From Halobacillus sp. A5 (GTDB lineage: Bacteria; Bacillota; Bacilli; Bacillales; Halobacillaceae): a stretch of 64,000 nt of DNA. Under the pieces are notes generated by a model. It did not search any database. It was not told the origin of the DNA and saw only the letters and a program-made list of their open reading frames with translations. Location: positions 434,001-498,000 of the forward strand of contig NZ_JAIZEO010000001.1 of assembly GCF_024189315.1 (NCBI RefSeq), read 5' to 3'. This document shows positions 52,376 to 60,147 of the stretch, piece by piece (positions within the stretch are counted from its first letter, which is position 1; each line of letters starts with the position of its first letter). The position numbers and the translations under genes are program-made.

Positions 52376-53873
52376 GGATTTGAAAAGATATTTTGGTTAT
52401 TCAGAATTTAGACAAGGGCAGCAGGAGATTATAGAAGATGTTCTAGAAGCAAAAGACGTACTAGGTATACTGCCGACAGGCAGCGGAAAATCTCTATGCT
52501 TCCAGCTCCCTGCTCTTCTTCAAAGCGGGGTTACGGTTGTGGTCTCCCCCTTAATTTCGTTAATGGTTGACCAGGTAAGACAGTTGAAGGTGAAGGGGGT
52601 TAAATCAGTTACTGCTTTAAACAGCTTTATGGAAGTAAAAGAAAGAGCGGCTGTTTTAAATTCCTTGCCTAATTACCGCCTCATTTATCTTTCTCCGGAA
52701 ATTCTTCAAAACTCGAGGGTAGCCGCTAAATTAAAAGAATTACATGTGAACCTCTTCGTAATTGATGAAGCACACTGTATATCACAATGGGGTCATGAAT
52801 TTAGAACGGACTATTTGAAATTAAATGAAATGATAAAAGAATTAGGTGATCCTCCTGTGCTTGCGCTGAGCGCTACGGCAACCCCTGAAGTTCAGCAGGA
52901 TATAAAAATACAGTTGAACCGCCCCCATATGGTGCCGCATATTTATAAGATGGATAAGCCCAACATGAGCTTTGAAGTGGAATATCTTGAAGATCCGGGC
53001 GAAAAAATTGAAAGAATTAAAACGATATTATCCAACCAGCCGGCACCGACGATGATCTATTTCTCAAGCCGTTCTGCTGCTGAGAAAGTGGCTGAAGAAC
53101 TATGGTTAACGATGGACCAAAGAGTCGCTTTTTATCATGGCGGAATGGAGAATATAGACCGTCTCCTCGTTCAACAGCAGTTTATGAATGATGAATTGGA
53201 TGTTGTCTGCTGTACAAGTGCATTCGGAATGGGTGTTGATAAACCAAACATCCGAAGAATTATTCATTATCACTTTCCGGGCCAGATTGAATCATTTATA
53301 CAGGAAATCGGCCGTGCGGGAAGGGACGGGAAGCCTTGTGCCAGTCTTGTGTTGCATACTCACCGCGATCACTACCTCCCCCAGTTGTTAATAGAAAAAG
53401 AGCTGCCTAAGAATGAGGATGCAGCTCGCGTTTTTCACTGGTTTGATAGAAATGAGAGACTTTTATCTGATGAGGAAATGCTGGAAACGCTCCAGCTGTC
53501 AGATTCCCAATGGAATTTTATTAAATTCCACTTAGGAAAATCGGGGGTAATTACAAGAAATAATATAGAAATTAAAGAGAATTGGAAGGTAATTCAGGCT
53601 GAACTATTGAATCGCTTGCAAGAACGCTGGAATTACAAAAATAGTAAGTATAAGCAAATGATAAACTGGTTGTTCTATGACGGCTGTAGAAGAAAAATGC
53701 TATATTCTCCTTTTCAGAGTGAAGTGAGGAGTCCTCAGGCAGGCTGTTGTGATTATTGCGGCTCTTTTATGAAGGATCTTCATATACCCCAAAAGGAAGT
53801 ATCAAGGGCACAGTACTCCTCCTGGGAAGCACGACTTCGTGCAATATTCCTTCAGGAGCCCTCCGATGGCTAA
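52353..53873 (+). CDS. recS: RecQ-family ATP-dependent DNA helicase (RecS type)
   Basis: This 506-residue superfamily 2 helicase has Walker A GILPTGSGKSLCFQLPA, DEAH in VIDEAHCISQWGHEFR, SATATPEV, TMIYFSSRSAAE, and the arginine-finger motif QEIGRAGRDGKP. The zinc-binding domain is shown by CRRKML and CCDYCG. There is no full RQC or HRDC domain, so RecS fits better than the longer RecQ. Confidence 0.93.
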   Translation: MSREQLHEDLKRYFGYSEFRQGQQEIIEDVLEAKDVLGILPTGSGKSLCFQLPALLQSGVTVVVSPLISLMVDQVRQLKVKGVKSVTALNSFMEVKERAAVLNSLPNYRLIYLSPEILQNSRVAAKLKELHVNLFVIDEAHCISQWGHEFRTDYLKLNEMIKELGDPPVLALSATATPEVQQDIKIQLNRPHMVPHIYKMDKPNMSFEVEYLEDPGEKIERIKTILSNQPAPTMIYFSSRSAAEKVAEELWLTMDQRVAFYHGGMENIDRLLVQQQFMNDELDVVCCTSAFGMGVDKPNIRRIIHYHFPGQIESFIQEIGRAGRDGKPCASLVLHTHRDHYLPQLLIEKELPKNEDAARVFHWFDRNERLLSDEEMLETLQLSDSQWNFIKFHLGKSGVITRNNIEIKENWKVIQAELLNRLQERWNYKNSKYKQMINWLFYDGCRRKMLYSPFQSEVRSPQAGCCDYCGSFMKDLHIPQKEVSRAQYSSWEARLRAIFLQEPSDG

Positions 53874-54459
53874 GATTAGTCAAAGGGAACTAATTAGAAG
53901 AATGTCAACAAGAGAAATTACAAAGCATCTGATTGTTACTCAATTAATTCTTTTAACCATTGCTGTCCTGTCAAGCGCCTTTTTGTTTGTCGACCCCGTA
54001 AATAAGTGGCTGTCACTTTTTAATGCGGGACCCGAAATCTTATGGTTTGGTGTAATGCCGGCTATCATTGTTATTTCGATTGATTTTATACTTATGTTTC
54101 TTCTCCCGGAAAGATTTTACGATGATGGAGGGATCAATCAAAAGGTATTCCAAAATCAAAAAGCAGTTAACATTTTTTGGTTGACCCTGCTGATAGCGAT
54201 CTGTGAAGAAGTTCTATTTAGAGGTGTTATTCAAACTTCATTTGGCTATTTGGCAGCCGGTACACTTTTTGCTCTTATCCATTTCAGGTATTTAAAAAAG
54301 GTGGTATTATTCGTATCTGTTTTGTTAGTCAGTTATTTTCTTGGGTACATGTTTCATATTACAGAAAATCTATTGGTCACAATTACTTCTCATTTTCTAA
54401 TCGATTTTATTTTAGGTATTTGGATTTCGAAGTATTACGGGAGGGGTCAGAATGAATGA
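53866..54459 (+). CDS. ypbD: CPBP intramembrane metalloprotease (YpbD-like)
   Basis: This 197-residue polytopic membrane protein of the CAAX/Abi (CPBP) family has EEVLFRGVIQ (about residues 118-127, catalytic Glu pair and Arg), FALIHFRY and HFLIDFILG with the expected His and Asp. The start is ATG 53866 after CAGGAG. It overlaps recS by 8 bp. The substrate is unknown. Confidence 0.88.
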   Translation: MAKISQRELIRRMSTREITKHLIVTQLILLTIAVLSSAFLFVDPVNKWLSLFNAGPEILWFGVMPAIIVISIDFILMFLLPERFYDDGGINQKVFQNQKAVNIFWLTLLIAICEEVLFRGVIQTSFGYLAAGTLFALIHFRYLKKVVLFVSVLLVSYFLGYMFHITENLLVTITSHFLIDFILGIWISKYYGRGQNE

Positions 54460-54706
54460 ATATACTACAAAACATGAGCACGATGAAGAGTCTTTGGTAA
54501 ACCTGCCTTCCCGGGCTGCTACACACAGTAAAAAGAAGTTGAATGCAAGACTTCGGTTCAGCCAGAGGTGGTTTCAGTGTTTACTTGCCTCCTTTGTAAT
54601 AATTATCTTAATCTTAATCACATATCCGTACTGGAGTAGTTTAGTAGAAAGCCCTCAATTAAGAGAAGACCCCGTTTCTTATATTGAAGAGATTTCTATA
54701 GAATAA
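54452..54706 (+). CDS. Small single-pass membrane protein after ypbD (possible YpbE stub)
   Basis: This 84-residue protein has a charged cytoplasmic N-terminus (with SLVNLPSRAATHSKKK), one membrane helix (about residues 45-63) and a 20-residue outer tail. B. subtilis has the LysM protein YpbE in this place, with a similar N-terminal layout, but no LysM domain is encoded here. It overlaps ypbD by 8 bp and is followed by a strong terminator. Confidence 0.65.
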   Translation: MNEYTTKHEHDEESLVNLPSRAATHSKKKLNARLRFSQRWFQCLLASFVIIILILITYPYWSSLVESPQLREDPVSYIEEISIE

Positions 54707-54747
54707 AAACACTCAAGCTTCCGTAAAAAAGGAAGCTTGAGTGTTTT
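54706..54747. terminator. Strong bidirectional terminator
   Basis: AACACTCAAGCTTCC / GGAAGCTTGAGTGTT perfect 15-bp stem with loop GTAAAAAA. It serves the ypbD-side operon and cotJ. Confidence 0.92.
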
Positions 54748-55315
54748 AATAAAATTTCTTTTTATCTTGTTCTTGTTTAAGTATTTCTACCGCTTCGCGA
54801 AAACGCTGGGAGTGGACAATTTCTCTCTCTCTCAGAAACTTTAAACTGTCATTTAAGCAAGGGTCATCCGACATATTAATAATCCATTGATAAGTGGCTC
54901 TAGCTTTTTCTTCAGCTGCGATATCTTCATATAAATCTGCAATAGGGTCGCCCTTCGCCTGGATATAGGTAGCTGTCCATGGGTTTCCTGCTGCATCATG
55001 ATAAAATAATGCATGATCATGGTTAGCGTAATGAGCTCCTAATCCAGCCTCTTTCATTTGTTCAGGTGTTGCATCTTTCGTTAATTTATAGACCATAGCA
55101 GCGATCATTTCCAAGTGTGCAAATTCCTCTGTTCCTATATCAGTCAGCAGTCCAATGACTTTATCAGGGATGGAGTAGCGCTGGTTTAAATACCGGAGCG
55201 CTGCGGACAATTCACCATCGGCTCCTCCATACTGTTCGATTAAAAACTTGGCTAATCTTGGGTTACATTCGCTTACTTTAACAGGGTATTGTAATTTTTT
55301 CTCATAATACCACAT
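54746..55315 (-). CDS. cotJC: Spore coat protein CotJC (manganese catalase family)
   Basis: This 189-residue ferritin-like protein of the Mn-catalase family has metal-ligand motifs GGADGELSAAL (Glu), GTEEFAHLEMI (Glu and His), DIAAEEKARATY (Glu) and REIVHSQRF (His). It lies in the inner spore coat and may remove peroxide. It is the third gene of cotJABC. Confidence 0.94.
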   Translation of the reverse strand: MWYYEKKLQYPVKVSECNPRLAKFLIEQYGGADGELSAALRYLNQRYSIPDKVIGLLTDIGTEEFAHLEMIAAMVYKLTKDATPEQMKEAGLGAHYANHDHALFYHDAAGNPWTATYIQAKGDPIADLYEDIAAEEKARATYQWIINMSDDPCLNDSLKFLREREIVHSQRFREAVEILKQEQDKKKFY

Positions 55316-55335
55316 TTCGCTCCTCCTTTACGCAT

Positions 55336-55593
55336 TTACATCTGCCAGGGCCATGGGGAATCGATCCAGTTCCAAGGGTAAGAGGAAAAGCTCCCTCCGA
55401 ACTGTTTCAAAGGTCCAAATTGCTGTTCATATTGGCCTTTTAACTGTTTACTTTGAACGGCCAGCTGATTGAACTGTTGAATGGCATTATAATCTTGAGG
55501 GTGAGTATCGAGATATAAAGTCAGTTCCACTAATGCAAAATCCACCTGTTGGATTTGTTCCATTTGGTTTATTTGCTCTTGACTTGGTTTCAA
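55336..55593 (-). CDS. cotJB: Spore coat protein CotJB
   Basis: This 85-residue protein of the CotJB family has QVDFALVELTLYLDTHPQD followed by YNAIQQFNQL and a Trp/Pro-rich C-terminus (YPWNWIDSPWPWQM). It lies between cotJA (4-bp overlap) and cotJC (20 bp). Confidence 0.93.
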   Translation of the reverse strand: MKPSQEQINQMEQIQQVDFALVELTLYLDTHPQDYNAIQQFNQLAVQSKQLKGQYEQQFGPLKQFGGSFSSYPWNWIDSPWPWQM

Positions 55594-55808
55594 TGGTCTT
55601 CACCTCTTACATGACTTGGATAAGGATCGAAAAGCACCGGCCATAAGGTCCCTTTGTAAAGGGCTTCTTTTAAAGGAAATTGAGGGAGTCCGGTCGGCTG
55701 GAACCCAAGGTATAAGTTTGGCGGTGTTTGATAATACTTCCATTCAATAGGCGGGCACGGATCAGCTGTACTTGCGTAAGGATGGTACCATTTTATAGGG
55801 GTATACAT
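55590..55808 (-). CDS. cotJA: Spore coat protein CotJA
   Basis: This 72-residue Pro- and Tyr-rich coat protein has YHPYASTADPCPPIEWKYYQ, then TPPNLYLGFQP and FPLKEALYKGTLWP. I place the start at ATG 55808, 8 bp after AAAGG; upstream ATG 55814 lies too near. It is the first gene of the sigma-E-type mother-cell operon cotJABC. I found no convincing sigma-E promoter. Confidence 0.92.
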   Translation of the reverse strand: MYTPIKWYHPYASTADPCPPIEWKYYQTPPNLYLGFQPTGLPQFPLKEALYKGTLWPVLFDPYPSHVRGEDH

Positions 55809-55852
55809 ACTCATCACCTTTCTTAACGGTCATACCCCCACCTTATGTTTGT

Positions 55853-55944
55853 TTGACTTGTCCTATTCGATTCTTATAATGAATTGTATGTAACCACACG
55901 AAGCGTATACAAACTTTACACAATAATTGCTCAAACACTATACT
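55853..55944 (+). promoter_or_regulatory. Two candidate sigma-A promoters and an inverted repeat before the CarH-like gene
   Basis: Distal: TTGACT (55853) and TATAAT (55875-55880), spacer 16 bp. Proximal: TTTACA (55915-55920) and TATACT (55939-55944), spacer 18 bp. Between them, TTGTAT (55884-55889) and ATACAA (55907-55912) are inverted repeats. The latter ends 2 bp before the proximal -35, a fitting place for an autoregulatory operator. Confidence 0.5.
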
Positions 55945-55975
55945 TAAACTAAAACGTTCTAGTGGAGGGGTACTC

Positions 55976-56878
55976 ATGCAAAAAATTAAAGCTAAATATA
56001 ATATAAAAGCTGTTTCCAATATGCTGGGGATACAAGCTGGAACGTTGAGGGCGTGGGAGCGCAGATACCAGATTATCCGTCCTTCCCGAAATGAAGCGGG
56101 TCACCGTTTATACACGGACGACCATATTCAAACACTTAAATGGCTTTTAGATAAAGTCAATAAAGGTTTTACTATTTCTCAAGCTGTCTCTTTATTGGAA
56201 AATAGTGAAGACGTGACGACACCTCCACATTTAAAGGAGGAAAAAAATCATTTGACCGCTACAGGAGATCAACTTCTGCAATGTTTATTGTCTTTCAATG
56301 AGCGAGCGGCCCAATTTAAGCTTGATGAAGCATTCAGTTTATTTACGCCGGAAACAGTTGCTATTGACATGATCGGGCCTTTACTAGTAAAAATAGGTGA
56401 CATGTGGGAAAATAATGAAATCACAAGTGCGCATGAGCATTTTGCGAGCAATTTCCTCCGTTCACGGATAGGAATGATGCTGCTGACTATTCCTGCAGAA
56501 GGTATTCAGCCGAAAGCACTTCTCGTTTGTGGTCCTAATGAAAAGCATGAGTTAGGGTTGCTTATTTTTGCATTGTTTTTAAAAAGACGGGGTTATGAAG
56601 TAGTTTATCTCGGGCAAAGTATTGCAGGTGGAGATATCGAGGTAGTTATCAATGAGATAAAGCCATCGTTTGTATTTATGTCATGTACATTAGAGCAGAA
56701 TATTCCTATGACGATTCGTTTAGTGGAATCATTGGATGAGCAGTTTCCTGATCTGAAAATCGGACTTGGAGGTTATGCTTACGAGACACTTCCTGAATTA
56801 GATATAAGAAGTCTGGAGTCTTATTTGGTAGGAAGCACAAAGAAAGAGTGGGAAGAATGGCTGCAGAAAAATGTATAA
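55976..56878 (+). CDS. MerR-type, B12-binding transcriptional regulator (CarH/LitR-like photoreceptor)
   Basis: This 300-residue protein has an N-terminal MerR HTH (about residues 9-75, with AGTLRAWERRYQIIRPSRN). A helical light-sensing cap follows, carrying the W-x9-EH motif (W144, E154-H155), then a Rossmann-type B12 domain with the E-x-H-x-x-G motif (E189, H191, G194). These are the marks of CarH/LitR, which bind adenosylcobalamin in the dark and release DNA in light. The residue after W144 is Glu rather than the His of Thermus CarH (H132), which ligates cobalt after photolysis. It is divergent from cotJABC. Target genes are not in the window. Confidence 0.87.
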   Translation: MQKIKAKYNIKAVSNMLGIQAGTLRAWERRYQIIRPSRNEAGHRLYTDDHIQTLKWLLDKVNKGFTISQAVSLLENSEDVTTPPHLKEEKNHLTATGDQLLQCLLSFNERAAQFKLDEAFSLFTPETVAIDMIGPLLVKIGDMWENNEITSAHEHFASNFLRSRIGMMLLTIPAEGIQPKALLVCGPNEKHELGLLIFALFLKRRGYEVVYLGQSIAGGDIEVVINEIKPSFVFMSCTLEQNIPMTIRLVESLDEQFPDLKIGLGGYAYETLPELDIRSLESYLVGSTKKEWEEWLQKNV

Positions 56879-56997
56879 TCCATTAAATAATTGCCCCTGC
56901 GAGAAATAATGGATATAATTCTAAAAAAAGTGCCATAATTAGAGCGGTCATCATAAGATATAGATAACAGTTATCCTTATTAAAAGGGGGCGTATAC

Positions 56998-57582
56998 ATG
57001 CGAGTCGAAAGAATGTCTAACGAGAAATTTAAAATATTTTTAACTTTTGATGATTTGTTAGACAGAGGCTTGACAAAAGAAGAGCTTTGGAGTGATCTCC
57101 CAAGAGTGCACCGAGTGTTTAGTGATATGATGTATGACGCCGGTGTTGAGCTTGGGGTTGAGCTGAATGGGATGCTTCTTGTCCAAGTATACTTGCTGCA
57201 GGCTCAAGGAATGCTTGTAGTGGTTACGAAATCTAAAGAAGAAATAGATGAAGATGATGGATATATTGAAATGAAAGTTACATTAGATGAAAGTAAGGAA
57301 ATGATTTTTGCATTTGATGATTTTGAAGATATCATTCAGGCAGGATTGCATTTATATGCGTTAAATGTAGAAGAAGGAGACGTTTATCTTTATAATGACC
57401 ATTATTATATGGTGCTCGACGATGAAGCCATATTCCATTTAGACATAGAACAAGTAATCGCTTTACTCTCAGAATTCTCCTCGGCTTCGGCAGTTACTTC
57501 ACACCGTTTAATAGAATATGGTCAACCTATAATGAAACAAAATGCGGTTAAAACAATTAAACAATATTTCTCCAAATCATAG
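56998..57582 (+). CDS. mecB: MecA-family ClpC adaptor (MecB/YpbH)
   Basis: This 194-residue adaptor has the N-terminal MecA domain MRVERMSNEKFKIFLTFDDL and a Clp-binding C-terminal domain. An acidic linker (KEEIDEDDG) lies near the middle. It is shorter than MecA (about 218 residues) and matches YpbH. Its place after the ypbD region supports the YpbH/MecB assignment. It presents substrates to ClpCP. The GGGGGC ribosome site precedes ATG 56998. Confidence 0.88.
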   Translation: MRVERMSNEKFKIFLTFDDLLDRGLTKEELWSDLPRVHRVFSDMMYDAGVELGVELNGMLLVQVYLLQAQGMLVVVTKSKEEIDEDDGYIEMKVTLDESKEMIFAFDDFEDIIQAGLHLYALNVEEGDVYLYNDHYYMVLDDEAIFHLDIEQVIALLSEFSSASAVTSHRLIEYGQPIMKQNAVKTIKQYFSKS

Positions 57583-57591
57583 ATTGAAAGT

Positions 57592-57620
57592 AGAACGAAG
57601 CAGATGCTTTCGTTCTTTTT
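57592..57620 (+). terminator. Terminator after mecB
   Basis: Stem AGAACGAA / TTCGTTCT with a short loop, followed by T-rich sequence. Confidence 0.8.
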
Positions 57621-57699
57621 GTTTGATTAAATTAGAAGGTGTCTTCATAACGTGTTAAAATAAAGTGAAACTTTGGACTGAGAAATGGAGTGTTCGTGC

Positions 57700-58638
57700 A
57701 TGAAAGTAGCGGTATTATACGGGGGGGTATCCGGAGAAAGAGAAGTTTCTCTATCAACGGGTAAAGGAATTATTCAAGCTTTAAAAAATAAAGGTCATCA
57801 AGTAATAGGAATTGATTTTGACCCGAGTAAAATAGACCAGCTGATTGATTTAAAAGTAGATCTTGTATTTATAGGTCTGCACGGCAGATTTGGAGAAGAC
57901 GGCAGGATTCAGGGCTTACTGGATATGCTTGACATTCCATATGTAGGATCAGGAGTACTGTCTTCTGCACTTGCAATGGATAAAGCTAAATCAAAGCAGA
58001 TCTTTGCGACTAATCATATTCCTACCGCCGAAAGCGAATCATACGTAGTAAACAGGTATCGTGATCATTCCCAAATAGCTGCAGCAGTAAAAGAACGATT
58101 TACAGTTCCATTCGTTGTAAAACCGAATCAGGAAGGTTCCACATTAGGGTTAACTGTAGTCAAAGATGAGAGCCAGATTGATAAAGCTATTGAAATTGCA
58201 GCTGCTTCTGATTCGGTTATTTTAGTAGAAGATTACGTAGGTGGCCGGGAAGTAACGGTACCGGTAGTAGGAAAACAAGGAGAAGAAGAGGCACTGCCTG
58301 TAATAGAAATTATTCCGAAAAGCGATTATTACGATTTTGATTCTAAATATAAACCTGGAGGCAGTGAGCACATCGTACCTGCTAAAGTCTCTGATGAACT
58401 GACTGAGCAGCTGCAGGCCTATGCGGTTGAAGCTCATCAATTATTAGGGTGCAGTGTTTATTCCAGAGTAGATTTTATTATTAATGAGAATAATACACCT
58501 ATTATATTGGAAGTAAATACACTCCCTGGTATGACACCAACCAGTCTTTTTCCTGATTCGGCACAGGTCATAGGATTGAGCTATGACGATTTAGTTGAAC
58601 GATTTGTTTCTCTATCATTGCCGGAGAAAAATCAATAG
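57700..58638 (+). CDS. ddl: D-alanine-D-alanine ligase
   Basis: This 312-residue ATP-grasp enzyme has LYGGVSGEREVSLSTG (first D-Ala site), VKPNQEGSTLG (ATP loop), EDYVGGREVTVPVV, the omega-loop YYDFDSKYKPG, and LEVNTLPGMTPTSLFP (metal and second D-Ala site). The omega-loop tyrosine, present here, is typical of D-Ala-D-Ala ligases; D-lactate ligases (VanA type) lack it. The start is ATG 57700 with TGGAG upstream. The usual Bacillus place is next to murF, so this may be a moved or second copy. Confidence 0.92.
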   Translation: MKVAVLYGGVSGEREVSLSTGKGIIQALKNKGHQVIGIDFDPSKIDQLIDLKVDLVFIGLHGRFGEDGRIQGLLDMLDIPYVGSGVLSSALAMDKAKSKQIFATNHIPTAESESYVVNRYRDHSQIAAAVKERFTVPFVVKPNQEGSTLGLTVVKDESQIDKAIEIAAASDSVILVEDYVGGREVTVPVVGKQGEEEALPVIEIIPKSDYYDFDSKYKPGGSEHIVPAKVSDELTEQLQAYAVEAHQLLGCSVYSRVDFIINENNTPIILEVNTLPGMTPTSLFPDSAQVIGLSYDDLVERFVSLSLPEKNQ

Positions 58639-58639
58639 T

Positions 58640-58653
58640 TGTAATCGCTTTCA
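58640..58653. promoter_or_regulatory. cre site (CcpA box) upstream of gudB
   Basis: TGTAATCGCTTTCA matches the consensus TGWAANCGNTNWCA at every fixed position. It lies 39 bp before the -35 hexamer of the gudB promoter, i.e. in an activating rather than a blocking position. Confidence 0.72.
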
Positions 58654-58692
58654 TACTTTTTAAAAAATAAGAAAGAAAGCTATGAATTCGCT

Positions 58693-58720
58693 TTGCATAA
58701 CGATGGGTTACGTGTATACT
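58693..58720 (+). promoter_or_regulatory. Candidate sigma-A promoter of gudB
   Basis: TTGCAT (58693-58698) and TATACT (58715-58720) with a 16-bp spacer, 51 bp before ATG 58772. Confidence 0.55.
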
Positions 58721-58771
58721 ATTGACTGAAAGAACACCCTTAGCGAATGGTTTCACATAGGAGGTAAATCG

Positions 58772-60052
58772 ATGGTAGCCGATAAAGCTGACGTCAATGC
58801 AAATGACCAAAATGATAAGCTGGATGTTTTAAAGTCCACTCAAAAAGTAGTGAAAAAAGCGCTGGATAAATTAGGATATCCAAATGAAGTCTATGATCTT
58901 TTAAAAGAACCTGTCAGAATGATGACAGTTAGAATTCCGGTACGAATGGATGATGATTCCATAAAGATCTATACAGGCTTTAGAGCTCAGCACAACGATG
59001 CTGTTGGCCCTACAAAAGGCGGGGTGCGTTTCCACCCTAATGTATCTGAAAAAGAAGTGAAAGCACTGTCCATTTGGATGAGCTTAAAAGCAGGAATTGT
59101 TGATTTACCGTACGGTGGAGGTAAAGGCGGTATTGTGTGTGATCCAAGGGATATGTCGTTTAGAGAATTAGAAGGGGTAAGCAGAGGTTATGTGCGAGCA
59201 ATCAGTCAAATTGTAGGCCCTACTAAGGATATACCAGCTCCTGACGTGTTTACGAATTCGCAAATAATGGCTTGGATGATGGATGAATACAGTCGAATTG
59301 ATGAATTTAATAATCCAGGTTTTATTACAGGAAAACCTTTAGTGCTCGGGGGCTCTCATGGCAGGGAATCAGCCACTGCTAAAGGTGTTACAATTTGTAT
59401 AGAAGAAGCAGCCAAGAAAAAAGGCATTCAAATAGAAGGAGCACGTGTAGTTGTGCAAGGATTTGGAAATGCAGGAAGTTTCCTGGCTAAATTCATGCAC
59501 GACAAAGGTGCGAATGTTGTTGGAATCTCAGATGCTCACGGAGGGTTATATGACCCTGATGGTCTGGATATTGATTACTTACTGGATAGAAGAGACAGTT
59601 TTGGAACAGTTACCAACTTATTTAAGAACACCATCTCAAATAAAGAATTATTAGAACTTGATTGTGATATCCTGGTCCCTGCTGCTATTGAAAACCAAAT
59701 TACTGAAGAAAATGCAGGAAGTGTCAAAGCTACAATAGTAGTCGAAGCTGCGAACGGACCTACTACGTTAGAGGCAACTAAAATATTATCAGATCGCGGA
59801 ATACTTCTCGTCCCGGATGTATTAGCTTCTGCTGGAGGAGTTACCGTCTCTTACTTTGAGTGGGTGCAAAACAACCAGGGGTATTATTGGACCGAAGAAG
59901 AAGTAGAAGAAAAACTGTACAAAGTCATTGTCAAAGGTTTTGAAAATGTCTATCGGACTGCTGAAAACCGGCGGGTGGACATGAGGCTGGCAGCATATAT
60001 GGTGGGCGTGAGAAAAATGGCTGAAGCGTCAAGGTTCAGAGGATGGATATAG
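58772..60052 (+). CDS. gudB: NAD-specific glutamate dehydrogenase (GudB/RocG)
   Basis: This 426-residue enzyme deaminates glutamate to 2-oxoglutarate. It has the substrate lysines in TKGGVRFHP and PYGGGKGGI, then PAPDVFTNSQIMAWMMDEY, GSHGRESATAKGV and the Rossmann GFGNAGSFLA. The length is normal. The 9-bp duplication that silences gudB in B. subtilis 168 is absent in the SEKEVKALSIWMSLK region, so this copy should be active. The place next to ypdA matches B. subtilis gudB. A cre site and a promoter lie upstream. Confidence 0.95.
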   Translation: MVADKADVNANDQNDKLDVLKSTQKVVKKALDKLGYPNEVYDLLKEPVRMMTVRIPVRMDDDSIKIYTGFRAQHNDAVGPTKGGVRFHPNVSEKEVKALSIWMSLKAGIVDLPYGGGKGGIVCDPRDMSFRELEGVSRGYVRAISQIVGPTKDIPAPDVFTNSQIMAWMMDEYSRIDEFNNPGFITGKPLVLGGSHGRESATAKGVTICIEEAAKKKGIQIEGARVVVQGFGNAGSFLAKFMHDKGANVVGISDAHGGLYDPDGLDIDYLLDRRDSFGTVTNLFKNTISNKELLELDCDILVPAAIENQITEENAGSVKATIVVEAANGPTTLEATKILSDRGILLVPDVLASAGGVTVSYFEWVQNNQGYYWTEEEVEEKLYKVIVKGFENVYRTAENRRVDMRLAAYMVGVRKMAEASRFRGWI

Positions 60053-60068
60053 GTTGATTCTATAAGTT

Positions 60069-60104
60069 AGATCTCCTATCATTTAGATGATAGGAGATCT
60101 TTTA
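60069..60104 (+). terminator. Terminator after gudB
   Basis: Stem AGATCTCCTATCAT / ATGATAGGAGATCT with loop TTAG, followed by TTTAT. Confidence 0.88.
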
Positions 60105-60147
60105 TGTTGTACAGACAGGATTTGCGGGATAAAGAGGAGTGACAGAT

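Noticed and set aside
58772-60052. gudB silenced by direct repeat as in B. subtilis 168
   Set aside because: The VKALSIWMSLK region contains no 9-bp duplication; the gene looks intact.
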